Program-made: the position numbers and the translations under genes
From: Durusdinium trenchii
Taxonomy: Eukaryota; Sar; Dinophyceae; Suessiales; Symbiodiniaceae
Length of the DNA: 64,000 nucleotides
NCBI GenBank assembly: GCA_963970005.1
Contig: CAXAMN010025728.1
Span: 43,998-107,997, forward strand
Direction: 5' to 3'
Notes under the pieces: generated by a model
Told to the model about the DNA's origin: nothing
Seen by the model: the letters and a program-made list of their open reading frames with translations, nothing else
The model's database searches: none
Shown here: piece by piece, positions 53,283-64,000 of the stretch
How the letters are laid out: each line of letters starts with the position of its first letter
Numbering within the stretch: position 1 is the stretch's first letter

Positions 53283-53665
53283 GCACCCAAAACGGGGCAA
53301 AAAGAACCTTGCACCCCAAACCATGCCAATAAAGAACCTTGGGAGGCACGGCCGCCAAATGTACCGGGTCCGTTGGAAACCTTGGCACCTCAAAACAGGT
53401 CAAAAAGAACCCTGGGAGGCACTGTGCACTTTGCACTGCCCCCAAATCTACCAGGTCCGTTTGAAACCCTGAGTCGAAACGGCACCCAAAGCAGGGCCAA
53501 AAAGACTTGCGCCCCAAACCATGTCAATAAAGAACCTTGGGAGGCACGGCCGCCAAATGTACCGGGTGCATTTGAAACCTTGACACCTCAAAGCAGGTCA
53601 AAAAAGGACCTTGGGAGGCACTGCCCCCAAATCTACCAGGTCCGTTTGAAACCCCGAAACAGCGC
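53283..53665 (+). repeat. tandem repeat, about 190-bp unit, two copies
   Basis: Units start GCACCCAAA at 53283 and 53482 and share AAGAACCTTGGGAGGCACGG and AATCTACCAGGTCCGTTTGA. A third copy begins at 53662 and ends. Each unit has an internal duplication of the CTTGGGAGGCAC motif. Confidence 0.8.
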
Positions 53666-54600
53666 CCAAAACAGTGAAAAAAAAAAACAAACCCAAAAAC
53701 TACAGCTTCGCCACAGCTTTCCCCAACTGCCTCCAAGGCCCACACCCCTCCAAAAACCCATGAAGCATCAAACAGCTTTCCCCCATGCTATTCTGAAAAG
53801 CCAGTCCCTGTTAACATTTCTCAGCACCTTACCTAAGACCATCTCAAAAACCTATCCGCGCAAAAACCCGGTTTTGAGTCCGAAAAAAATTGTTGGTGCC
53901 CCTTCCCTTAAGGCACCTTTCAACAGCTTAGGGTCCCTCACACCCGACAAAAACCAATCCCTCACCACAGCTTTGCACCATGCTTTTAGCCGGACCACTG
54001 GCGCACCACTCGGTTCGCTCCCCTTTACACGCTCCCTTTGCGTTCCCACCGGGGTTGGCGGATGCTAATCATGTCAAATTATATAGCTCTTAATCGACAA
54101 GCCAACATAATCGACAACCCCCATGCAAGTCCAGTGGAAACCAAAGTTCACACATGGATTGCAAGTGCATGAAATCAAGGGACTCGAGGATTGGTTTTTC
54201 GTAAGCATGGGTATGATCATGATTTGGTGGTTGCATGGGTTGCGTGTGCGGCCCACGTTTGTCCTTCCAGTGTGTTTCCTTCTTTTGCATCATTGACGGT
54301 GCAATCCTGGCCGCAAATCGACCAGACTTCACCCGTGGTGCGTCTACATTTGATTGAACATATATAAATGGCAGGGTGCCTGCAAATACCTTTTGTAGTC
54401 GTGGCGGTGTCCCATGCAGTTTTGGTGTCAAGCCCGGCTTGCAACACGACATGGGACACAGGTCTGAAGAGAATCGAGGTTGGAGCACATCCCATTTACG
54501 GAAGGATGATTGGGCTAGCGGCCAGTCACAGTCCCACAGGTCCTTGAAGTTGTGTTGTCGACATGTTTTTGGATTTGCACAAGCTATGAAATTCCAATTC
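53666..54600. other. intergenic, no gene recognised
   Basis: The open plus frame to 54068 continues the repeat above and has no motif. Upstream exons of the K+ channel gene may lie here but were not found. Confidence 0.4.
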
Positions 54601-54603
54601 GAG

Positions 54604-56607
54604 GTATTATGCCTGTTTCGCCTTCTTTGCCTTGTTTTGGATTTGGTTCTCCGACATTTGCCACATTGGCCTCGACACATACAGAGATGCTTTCTATTTG
54701 TCGGTCGAGACTCAAATGACAATTGGATATGGCTGCGTGGATGCAAAAGACTCGGGCTACGATGCCAAATGGCCTCAGCGCTCCATTCACAGAGAGCTAG
54801 AACTCCACCAAGGTCCTCCTACAATGTAGGCCCCAAAAGTCTGCAAACATTTATTGTAACAGTGTAGCTTCTTTGCGAGGCAGCAAGTTCCTTCGCTAAG
54901 CCGAGAGGCATTTCATTGCTTGCCAATTTTGGATTGCTTGCCACCAAGGTGTTAAGGACGCCAATTTTGGGGGGTGCTGGGAGGCAGCCGTCCTCCTGGT
55001 GGTGCAGACCGTGGTGGGTTTGATGCTGGATGCTACTGTGATTGGCGTGGTCTTTCAAAAGCTGGCCAATGCAAATGCCCGTGCGAATACGATGATTTTT
55101 AGTGATACAGCCCTTTTGGAAGTTGAAGATGCGTGCACATATTTACGATTTCGAGTTGCGGACATGTCATTCCGGCCCTTGTCACAGGCCACTATGAAAC
55201 TCGACTGTTGTTACTAAATGGTGTTTACAAGGCTTCAGGATTAGCGTTGCAACACTTTATCCAAGAAGGCCATTCTTTGCATTTCAGTGTTATAGAATCT
55301 GATTATGATATTTTTTGCAAGATCACAAGCATGCCTCAAGTCCAAAGCAACGTCACATTTTTTGAACACTTAGGCAAGTGTACTGTGTGCAACATCATCG
55401 GGATGCTAGTCAACCACGTGGAATTCGCGTGGAACTGGCCGCTATGCAGCTGGAGGAGCCAGATACAGATATCCACAATGGAATTATTTTTTTAGGCGAG
55501 AGATGGGGTGTATTTGTGGTGTTTCTGAGAAATTGACAGGACATACCAAGTGTAATAGGATGTAATAGTAAATGCTAACGTTTATATATAAGAGATGCCG
55601 CACGGTGGTTGTTCAGGTTTGCCCGCCATGGTGTCACACAAGATCGACTACAACAGTCCCCTAGCACCAGATGTTCCGTCTGGCACGCAGCCTGGCTCAC
55701 TCAACCTGACTTAGGGCGGGAAGCCCACTGCTGATGGGCAGGCCTTTTTAGCTGAAAAGGCGAATGCCAATCTAGCTCACTATAGCTGTCAAAATTTGGT
55801 TGGGGATCTGAAACACAGCAACTAGACATGCTGTGAATGCACATGCGGCTGCAAAAGTTGCATACTGCTGTTGCAATGCCCAATGACTCTGAGGTCTGGC
55901 TGCCCATCACAAGCTGAAGTGCGAAACTATTTGCGCCTAGCTTCGACAAATGCTCCAGGCTGCAGTATGCAGTCAATGGTTTGTGTGCACGCAGGGTTGC
56001 GGAGGGCGGACCCACCTTATGTGACCTAAGGAGTCAGTCGCCTTATTTGGAAGTTCTGGTGCTGCTGAGTGGCACAGAAGAATCCACTGGAGCTGTGGTT
56101 GAAGCTAGACACTCCTACACATTGGAGGATGCTTGTTAAGAGATGTTAAGGGTCACCATTTTTCTGACAGACTCACTGACGCTCAAAAGTTCCTCAATGT
56201 TGTAGCTGGGCTGTCTTATGTGCGATTGCTTTTGAAGGAACTGTCGTGCTTTAATTTGAAACGTACATGGTACATTCTGTGCTTTGTCCAGGGAGCATGG
56301 CTTCGACAAAGATTGAGAGGGTATTGAGATCAAGACTAGTTAGTGACTAGTGACCAGGGGCAGGTGATGAGATTTGCAAAGTTGTGCTGCGCATTCTAAG
56401 GACATTTTTTGGAACAGAACCTACGGCACATGCGTCTCGATCAATAGTGAAGGCTACCATTGCGTGGATTTTCATGCCATCCACCACACCTACGCTTTGA
56501 CTCAGCTTTCAGATCCGGTCTACGGGGTCAATTCCTTGGCTCATGGAGTTTCTCACACTTTCCCAGCTTTTGTGCATGACAATGCCCTTGACAGCGAGGA
56601 TGAGTAG
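54604..56607 (+). CDS. inward-rectifier K+ channel (Kir) gene, multi-exon, 5' part not found
   Basis: Plus-strand exons in family order. (1) From about 54604: YYACFAFFALFWIWFSD (TM1), then FYLSVETQMTIGYG with the selectivity filter at 54719-54733. (2) About 54970-55200: AAVLLVVQTVVGLMLDATVI (TM2), then ANTMIFSDTALLEVED and LRFRVADM, the start of the cytoplasmic domain. (3) From about 55617: VSHKIDYNSPL. (4) 56032-56127: YLEVLVLLSGTEESTGAVVE, then ARHSYTLE. (5) 56401-56607: DIFWNRTYG, then EGYHCVDFHAIHHTYAL, and a stop. Each matches a known Kir segment, and exons 4 and 5 join in frame with the family's spacing. The cytoplasmic part between exons 2 and 3 (about 55210-55330) is unclear. No N-terminal exon or start was found, so it may be a pseudogene. 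Kir channels pass K+ and set membrane potential. Confidence 0.7.
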
Positions 56608-59270
56608 TTTTCGTTCGATGGCAGTGTTCGCTGTGCAAAGCTACCACGTGTCTCATGCAAACTAGTGAACAGTGCCCACATACGATCAGGAAGAAAAGAA
56701 CACATTTCTAAATTTGCAAGCCTTTCATCGGAGAGCTTAGCTATCCAAACGCTAGTTTCATGTGCAGCAACCTGCAGCCCAGCGAGTTGTTGAACCGTGA
56801 AAAGCGCGGGAGTTAAGACTCGATGATTCCTGAAGAAAGGCTGCTGCGTGGTGGCTCAGGCTCGACTTTCAGAGGACACACAGAAAGAAGCCTTGTTTTG
56901 CTCGTTGCACTGGTTGGTGTCCTTTTCTGTTTTTTGACTTGCATGCCAGTTTGTTGAATGCTTGCTTTAAGTTATATAAGAGATGGCTTCATTGATGTTC
57001 AACGTGCTTGTTTCTCAAGCGAGCGTTTTCACCGCTTGCATGCTATGCTGGGGCCATGCTTCTCAGAAGCATCAAGGGCGTTCAGAGTTCATGAGTGAAT
57101 AGTTGCTATCTACGTTTGCAAGCGTGATTGAATTGCGCTGATGGCACTGAGGTTCCATGCTGAAGGCAGCCATGGCAACATCCTAAGACACCAAGTCTAT
57201 CTTGGGGAATCAGAATTCCCACAATTACCAATGTCATACCACTCATACTGCCTGGGAGATCTGGGAGAGTCAAGCATGCACATTTGCAAACATGAATTGA
57301 GAGGAGCAATTGGCATCTCCTCTATATGTATGATATGTATGTATGGTATGTTATGGCATTAGGTATGGAAAATTAAGGGGCTTACGCCAAACAGCAGACC
57401 AGCAGGGGGTTCAGTGGCAAGCCGGCAGGGGGAAACAGGTGACACTTGTTCTTCTTGTTGCGGTTGTTGGTGTTGTTGTTGCTGTTGTTGTTTGGGTGGT
57501 TGTTGCTGTCGTTGGTAGGAACACAGCCGCCTAATATAGTTGTCACATGTTGTAGCTCTGGAACTTCAAGGGGGCCACAGACTGAGGGTGGACAATATTT
57601 TTTTTCATGGCGTTTTCGTTTTCATAATCAGTTTTTTTTCATACCCATCATCGGTGTTCTTTTCATGCACATGAGTGCTTTCGTTTGCATCATCATGTTT
57701 TACACGCCCACCTGTGTCTTTTCATGCGTGATTGTGTTACTCCTGAACCCTCTTTGCTACCTTAGTCGGCTAGTCATTTGCTTTAGCTGTTACATGTACT
57801 TAACTGTCGTTCAGACGTTGCCGAAACTATCTGAACTTATATAAAACAACATGAGCACATTAAATTACATGAACAATTACAATGTTGCCAAATTGTGGCC
57901 GAAACTAGCCAAAACGATCATGAAAGACAAAAGAATGCTGGAGCTCAATTGCAATTGCCTCCCCTGAAGGAAAGGCGGCCAAGTGAGCTAGTCCTGAACC
58001 CTCTTTGCTGGTCGGTCACACATTTCCTTCTATTTTGCTTTAGCTTTTGTGAAATGGACCTGACTATCATTGATTTGTGGTGGAAACTAGCCAAAGCGAA
58101 AAGCCGTTGAAAAAAAAACACTCGAGGAAATTCACAGTTTTCGAATTTTCCTGGTTTTTACATTTGTTTTTCGTTGTTCATTTGCTTTTCGCTGCTTTGT
58201 GGCCGAAACTAGCCAAAACAAAGAATAATGAAAACAACAACTTGAGGAAAGTGGGAAGTTTCGAGCGAACAACAAGTAATATTGTATTTTTTACATGGGC
58301 TTTCTGTGTTGCATGTGTTTTTTCATGTTGTTTTCGTGTGTTTATCACTGTTTTTTGTGTTGCATTTTGGTGTTCATTTTGTTCACATGTTTTTTCATCT
58401 GTCATTTTGGTGTTCATTTGGTTAACAATTTTCTTTCATCTGTAATTTTGGTCTTCATGTGGGTCATGATTGTTTATAATTATTGTTTCTGACAATTTCA
58501 TGTGTAATTTTAGTTTTCATTCAGGGCTAGGGTGAGGGCGTCTCCTCACTAACCTGTTTTACCTCCCATCCCTGTATGACAAATTTCTAGGCCACTAGGC
58601 CACTAGGCTTAGGCTTTTGGGGCCCAGTGGTTTAGCTCAGCAGCTTGCAAGTTGCATTCCGCGATTTTGATCCTTGGTTTCGATTGCTCGGGAAGGGTTG
58701 GGTGAGGGAACCCCTTCACGCATCTATATATAGTTTGGGGCGCTGGCTGTGACCGAAGTGATTTTGGAAGCCCATGGCAAGTGACAGCAAAGCCAACCAA
58801 TTCTGGAAGGATGAACATGATGCAAAAAAGATAATCCCAAAAGAAATGAACATAAAACAATTTTTGTAAATAACCTGAAGATTTACATGAAGATCTAGAT
58901 GAAAAGATATTAAAATCAACTTTCCATTGCCTGGCTGGCAAAGATAGACTTAAGGTTAGGGATACGGTTGAAGGTTTGAAGGAATGTTGATTTCGTAATT
59001 AGGTGGACTTGTCCGACTTGTTTCACTGAAGTCTGAAGTCTGATGAAGTCTGGGCTGGCCCGTTTTTGGTTTAGTGCTTTTGAGGTGTTGTTCTGAGGGG
59101 GGGTCCAAAAAGAACAACAACGGGGCGGGGCTGCAGTCTTTGCTTCTAGGAGGGGGTAGAGACAACAGCACCTTTTGAGGGGTGGGTGCCAAAAAAACAA
59201 CGGGGCTGCAGCTTTTGTTTCTAGGATGTGGTAGAGGTTCTAAGTAGAAGTCTTACAGAGCTCTATTTGA
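56608..59270. other. intergenic; GTT repeats and GGCCGAAACTAGCC motifs
   Basis: (GTT)n-rich DNA lies at 57445-57525. A GCCGAAACTAGCCAAAA-like motif recurs near 57899, 58081 and 58201, and a TTTTCATCTGTNATTTTGGT motif near 58390-58450. Duplicated GCTGCAG...TTCTAGGA segments lie at 59127-59225. No gene recognised. Confidence 0.5.
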
Positions 59271-59523
59271 CCAGTTACTACTAACAGTTACAAAGCTACT
59301 ACTAATGGTTACAAAACAACAACTACTACTACCACCATTACCGGACGGGTGCTCCTGGGAGATGCTTTTTGTGCAAGAAGTTGTCAAAAACACAGTGTTT
59401 TACAGAGATTTGCTAAAAACTCACCAAAACTTAGGTTTTCCAACTGTTGTTAGATCAATTTTGTGAGGCCAGGCCTATAACAGTTGTGAGGAAATACTAC
59501 AAAACAAAAAAAAAAACGTTCTA

Positions 59524-59619
59524 AAAAAAACAATGTTTGAGACAAAATGGGGGTACAATAGGAGTTGTTTTTGATGTTTTTTGGCTTTGCCTCCATTTTG
59601 TCTCAAACATTGTTTTTTT
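59524..59619. repeat. 27-bp perfect inverted repeat (foldback)
   Basis: Arms 59524-59550 and 59593-59619 are exact reverse complements (core CAATGTTTGAGACAAAATGG), separated by 42 nt. Arms are A/T-flanked. Could be a small foldback element or a transcribed hairpin. Confidence 0.85.
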
Positions 59620-59934
59620 GTTTTTTGTTGTCTCTTAAACTTTGCCGCGCAGCAGACATTCGTGATAAGTTGCACAGTCTTTTAATATATTGCATTTCTG
59701 ACATGGATGCATAGACTTCAGGGTTTGTACAACGGCTTTTGCCAAGTACTGGCGCCACTGTGCTTCCGACAGTATCGCTAAACGCAAGTCCTGCGCAGAA
59801 AATTCTTTCTAGAACCCTTATTTGAAAGCCATTGAAATTTGGTCAAAACGACTCTGGAAAGGCTACCCCTCATGAAGCCACCATACCCCAAATAGAGTGC
59901 ACCCTAAATAAAGCTAGACATGTTTGTTGTTTTG

Positions 59935-60500
59935 TTCTAAGAATCTAAGTATATAAAGATCAGTCTATTTCCTTATTAAACTCCTTTCTTACAATTCCCT
60001 TTCTGTTCTAAGTTAAAAATGCATTTCACTTGTTAAGCTCCTTTGTTAGAATTCTTTTTTTCTAAGTAAAGATTCATTTCATTTCCTTATTCAACTCCTT
60101 TCTTGAAGCCACCATACCCTAAATAAAGCGCACCCCAAATAAACCTAAACATGTTTGTTGCCTGTTCTGAGTATTTAAGACTTAAATTTTAAGTAAAGAT
60201 TCATTTCACTTCCTTATTAATCTCCGTTCTTAGAATTCCCTCTCTGTTCTAAATAAAATTCATTTCACTTATTAAACTCCTTAGAATTCCCTTGTTCGAA
60301 GTAAAGATTCATTCCATTTCCTTATTGAACTCCTTTCTTAGAATTTCCTTTTTTGGTTAATTAAAGACTCTTTACCTTTACATTTCCTTATTCAATTCGT
60401 TTCTTAGAAGTCTCTTTGATCTCAATTCCAGCAATTTGCCCTAAGTAGAGATTCATTTCATTTACTTCTTAAACTCCTTTCTTAGAATCTTGACTGAGCT
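59935..60500 (+). repeat. degenerate minisatellite, about 55-65-bp unit
   Basis: Recurring CTCCTTTCTTAGAATTCCCT, TTCTAAGTAAAGATTCATTT and CATTTCCTTATT blocks, about eight copies. A flanking GCCACCATACCC...AAATAAA segment is duplicated at 59876 and 60106. Confidence 0.85.
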
Positions 60501-60945
60501 TTATTCAAGGTCAAAGTGAGGGAGAGGGGGGGGCCCTGTTTATTACAATACGGGTGCTCCTGGGAGATGTTTTTGACAAATTGGACTGATGAATCAGATT
60601 AAAAATACATCATGAAGACCAGAGACTAAAGCAATATCATTGACATACATGTTCTTCTTGGTGTGTATCTATATATAGTATTATATTTTTATCGCTCATG
60701 ACGCTACGTACATTGATTGCGCGCAGACAAAGATTAACCTACTCGTCATTGGTGTTACACATTGGTAGTACGCAGACGAAGAGATGTTAATTGTTGTAAC
60801 TGACATTGCACATCCAGACTGGGCACGAGAAGGTTGAATAATATGCGTTTCGCCTAGGTCCCAGAGCAGTTTTTGAAAACTTTCACGGTATTTACAGTGT
60901 TTTCTTAAGGTTTTGAGCTAGTGTGTGCTCTCCCAAGCACACCCG
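60501..60945. other. intergenic, no gene recognised
   Basis: AT-rich unique-looking DNA with no ORF of note. Confidence 0.5.
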
Positions 60946-61220
60946 CCTTCTGCTACTACTACTACTACGACTACTACTACTGCTACTGCTACTACTACTA
61001 CTGCTACTACTACTACTACGACGACTACTACTACTACTGCTACTGCTACTACTACTACTACTGCTACTACTACTACTGCCGCCACCACCACTACAACATA
61101 CTGCGACTACCACTACCACTGCTGCTACTACTACTACTGCTACTACTACTGTTGCTGCTACTACTACCATTACGACTAGTACTAGTACTAGTACCACGAG
61201 TACTAGCACTAGTACAGACA
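60946..61220 (+). repeat. CTA/ACT trinucleotide microsatellite
   Basis: Long imperfect runs of TAC/ACT units, some TAG-containing (ACTAGT) toward 61210. Poly-Thr, Tyr, Leu and Ser ORFs on both strands are artefacts. Confidence 0.95.
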
Positions 61221-61359
61221 CGACCACTACTGGTAAAACTGCTTGTTGGCTGGTTGTTTTCGGAGGGGTGTGAAAAAGACATTGATAGGGTTGCGGTTTT
61301 TGGTTCCACCCTTTTGTAGGGACAGAGTCACAAGATATGTTGTTACCGGGTTGCTTTTT

Positions 61360-61460
61360 TTGTACCTTGTTGTTGTTGTTGTCGTCGTGGTGGTGGTTGG
61401 TGGTGGCGATTGTTCATCGTGGTGATTGTGGTTAGATGTTGTTGTTGTTGTTGGTACCTT
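61360..61460 (+). repeat. GTT/GGT microsatellite
   Basis: Tandem TTG/GTG units. The Val-rich ORF start here is an artefact. Confidence 0.8.
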
Positions 61461-61569
61461 GTGGCCACGCGGGGCCATCTTCAAGGAAGAGCCCTTACGA
61501 GCATGTTACGAAAAATGTCAATTTTTGAACATGATGCTCTGGAAAAACATTAAGAAGTACGGTATTGAC

Positions 61570-61730
61570 TTTCCACCCGCAGACGAAGACGAATTCTCAA
61601 AACAAAGCCCACAAAGACAAATTTCCGCCTGCAGACAGACGATTTCCCCCGAAGACGAGAAGACGAATTTCCTCCCGAAGACAAATTACCCCCCAAAGAC
61701 GAATTCCGAGGACGAATTCCCTCCCGAAGC
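61570..61730 (+). repeat. degenerate repeat of CGAAGACGAATTCC
   Basis: Recurring GAAGACGAATTC/CCCCCGAAGACAA units, seen again at 61918-61945. The overlapping ORF from 61426 has no recognised domain. Confidence 0.6.
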
Positions 61731-61964
61731 GGAATATGTTTTCTTTTTTGCTAGGTGCGTTGGCGTGTGCCGTCAAAGCTTTAAACATACATGGACTCTG
61801 TTGCTTTACATGCAAAAGTGAAAGTTTCAAGTACAAGCCTTTACAATTTTCCTGCTTCCCATGACCCTGAAGGCTTGAAACCGAACACTTTTGGATGTCT
61901 AGGAATTGCTCTCTCTTTGAAGACGAATTCCGAAGACGAGTTCCATTAAAAAACCGTCCAATAG

Positions 61965-62191
61965 GAATACTATCACTATACTACCACGACGACGACTACT
62001 ATACTCCTACTCGTACTGCTCCTGCTACTGCAGTCCTACTGCTGCTGCTGTTGCTACTAACTGTTCTACGACTACGACGACGACTACTACTATGACGGCT
62101 ACGACTGCTGCTACTACTACTACTGCCACGACTACTACTACTACTACCACTACTACTACCACTACCACTACCACTACCACTACCACTACCA

Positions 62192-62226
<35 letters not shown>

Positions 62227-62275
62227 GACTAACTAACTAACTAACTGGCTAGCTAGCTAGCTAACTAACTAACTA
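61965..62275 (+). repeat. ACT/ACC and TAAC microsatellites
   Basis: (CTA/ACT)n with CACTAC hexamers to about 62225, then (TAAC)n and (TAGC)n to 62275. Confidence 0.95.
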
Positions 62276-62855
62276 ACTGACTATAACAAAGTACCTGTCA
62301 GCTCAGTCAACTTACTATCGAACGAACCAACTAACTAGCCAAGAGACAACGAGACCGTCGGCGTGCAGAACCGATGCTACTTGCTTCACGCATATTTGAA
62401 CTGAGACCTACTTGGTTCTGGCTCCTCGCTTACCTGCCGAGCCGACATGACCTCCTCGATACTTAAAAGATTAGAGTCACCTTAGTGGGGTGGGGCGCGT
62501 TGTGCTTAGAGCACACATAAAAAGCTTTGAGGCTTAAGGCGCCTTGTGCTTAGAGGACACATACGAGGCTTAGAGGCGCCTTGCCCTTAGAGGACACATA
62601 GAAGGCTTAGAGGCGCCTGCCGAACTGGAACCAGCTCCTGCGCGCCACGCAATATCCATTTAAACTCACGCAGCCTGGGACTTAGCGGACGATGGCCAGC
62701 CGACGGCGCACGTGCGTGGAACCTGTCGCTAAGGATCAACTTGGAAGTGAAAAAAGCCATCGCTTTCACGCAGTGCTGCAGCTGGCAACGACCTCTTGAT
62801 ATTTTTCCCGAGGGCGTCTGCGAACGTTTCTTCGTAAAAAACATCTGTAGAACTA
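62276..62855. other. intergenic with short repeats
   Basis: A GAGGCTTAGAGGCGCCTTG-type motif recurs three to four times near 62500-62610. No gene recognised. Confidence 0.5.
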
Positions 62856-62857
62856 CG

Positions 62858-63095
62858 TCTCATCTACATCTTCACATCTTCACCTCTGCGCATCTACATT
62901 TTCACCTAAATCTCTGCGCATCTTCACATCTTCACATGCTCACATCTGCGCGTCTACATTTTCACATCTTCACATCTGCACATCTACCTCATCACTGCAC
63001 ATCTACATGTTCACATCTGCACATCTACCTCATCACTGCGCATCTACATTTTCTCACCTTCACATCTGCACATCTCACATCTTCACCTCTCGCTC
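62858..63095 (+). repeat. CATCTNCACATCT minisatellite
   Basis: Tandem CACATCTGCGCATCTACATT / TTCACATCTTCACATCTGC units, about 12-36 bp, with local duplications. Confidence 0.9.
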
Positions 63096-63139
63096 TTCTT
63101 TTCTTTCTCTCTTAAGGCCGGGGGCGGTGTCGCCGGAGC

Positions 63140-63415
63140 ACCACGAAGCACAACCCTCTCCGGAGATCGTTCGCGTCGACGGCGCGAAATGCAGGTGAGA
63201 TTGCGTTTTTGATTTGTCCCGCGCAACCCTCTGCGGAGATCGCGCGTGTCGAAGGCGCGAAACGCAGGTGAGTGCGCGTTTTGCATTTGTCCCGCGCAAC
63301 CCTCTGCGGAGATCGCGCGCTGGGGAGATCGCGCGCGTCGAGCGCTCAAACGTGTGGTGAAACGTCGATCGTGTCTGTGCCCGAGCAACCCTCTGCGGGG
63401 TTGGCGCGTGTCGAC
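63140..63415 (+). repeat. about 75-bp tandem repeat
   Basis: About four units containing GCGCAACCCTCTGCGGAGAT, CGCGCGTGTCGA and GGCGCGAAACGCAGGTGA. GC-rich, degenerate. Confidence 0.85.
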
Positions 63416-63419
63416 GCGT

Positions 63420-63785
63420 GACTTTTGGAGCAGGTCGTGTACGAAACGCTAGTTCTGGAGACTCGGCGCTTCACTTTTGGAGGAAGTCTCGTACGTTTTG
63501 GAGACTTGGCGCCTCACTGTCTCGTACGAAACGCTCGTTGTGGAGACTTGTCTCGTACGAAACGCTCGTTTTGGAGACTTGGCGCTTCACTGGTGGAGGA
63601 AGTCTCGTATGACACGCTCGTTTTGGAGACTTGGCGCATGACATTGGGAGGAAGTCTCGTACGAAACACTGGTTTTGGAGACTTGGCCCTTCACTTTTGG
63701 AGGAAGTCTCGTATGAAACGCTCGTTTTGGAGACTTGGCGCTTCACTTTTGGAGGAATTCTCGTACGACACGCTCGTGTTGGAGC
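63420..63785 (+). repeat. about 52-bp minisatellite
   Basis: About eight units of GAAGTCTCGTACGAAACGCT, CGTTTTGGAGACTTGGCGC and TTCACTTTTGGAG, some shortened. Open in three plus frames, so the ORFs are not evidence of a gene. Confidence 0.9.
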
Positions 63786-64000
63786 TGGACTCAGACGTGG
63801 CCAGTTTGTAGTACAAATTAGTACGGGAAAGAGCTTTCCGTGCCACTGGGGAGCGCGAAACATGCTGGTGTAAACGCGGCGTGTCGCTGGTGAGCGGGAT
63901 GATTGGCGGTATGGTGTGATATGATTGCTTGTAGTGTAGTGTGTGAGCAGACCGTGTGGCGAAATTACGTTCGATGACGTCGCAGCCCCATGTGGATTTG
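63786..64000. other. window end, no gene recognised
   Basis: Unique-looking sequence with no ORF of note. Confidence 0.5.

Noticed and set aside
52604..53517. Long homopolymeric ORFs (Thr, Tyr, Leu, Val, Ser) across 53056-53240
   Set aside because: They are all frames of trinucleotide repeats, on both strands.
54090..54746. 218-codon minus-strand ORF
   Set aside because: Antisense to the Kir pore exon; no motif of its own.
60892..61320. Tyr/Leu/Thr/Ser-rich ORFs
   Set aside because: Frames of the CTA/ACT microsatellite.
1..64000. tRNA, rRNA or intact SL RNA genes
   Set aside because: None seen by eye; only partial SL-like strings. A tRNAscan or Infernal run would be needed to exclude them fully.

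Overview
The window looks like nuclear DNA of a dinoflagellate, most likely Symbiodiniaceae or a relative. Five things point that way: spliced-leader (SL) relics, an intron-poor gene next to very sparse coding, introns without GT donors, dinoflagellate-type retroelement proteins, and abundant mini- and microsatellites. Everything here comes from reading the sequence and supplied translations; no database search was run.

Layout. 230-1860 is an apparently intact single-exon amino-acid permease of the AAAP type. 2570-3930 is a 22-bp minisatellite with higher-order repeats. 4060-10230 holds broken retroposed material: an SL relic, gag-like debris, a Ty1/copia reverse-transcriptase scrap and a broken EEP-nuclease-like gene. 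11200-21150 is mostly repeats, including several copies of a structured repeat family, and a probable LINE relic. 21290-27348 carries two halves of a degenerate reverse transcriptase (RT) in opposite orientations, each bordered by that repeat family.

The centrepiece is an intact, apparently young giant Ty1/copia LTR retrotransposon at 27349-46686 (19.3 kb). It has 173-bp LTRs that read as identical, TG...CA ends and a 5-bp GAAAA target duplication. It landed inside an older, decayed RT gene on the minus strand. It carries three very long ORFs: Gag-Pol (2871 aa), an ORF2 with a Rossmann/methyltransferase-like segment, and an ORF3 with a zinc knuckle and a clear Tpt1/KptA-type RNA 2'-phosphotransferase domain.

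48500-54500 is mostly non-coding. 54604-56607 is a multi-exon inward-rectifier K+ channel gene with at least one intron that cannot be placed with a GT donor. The remainder to 64000 is low-complexity and tandem-repeat DNA.

Two features seem least described. One is the three-ORF copia element with a Tpt1/KptA domain and an SL-like string inside its LTR. The other is the dispersed repeat whose copies keep the same three-way-junction architecture (closing stem GCAGG/CCTGC, conserved CTTCGTTG, an 8-bp stem) while the stem sequences differ between copies by compensatory change.
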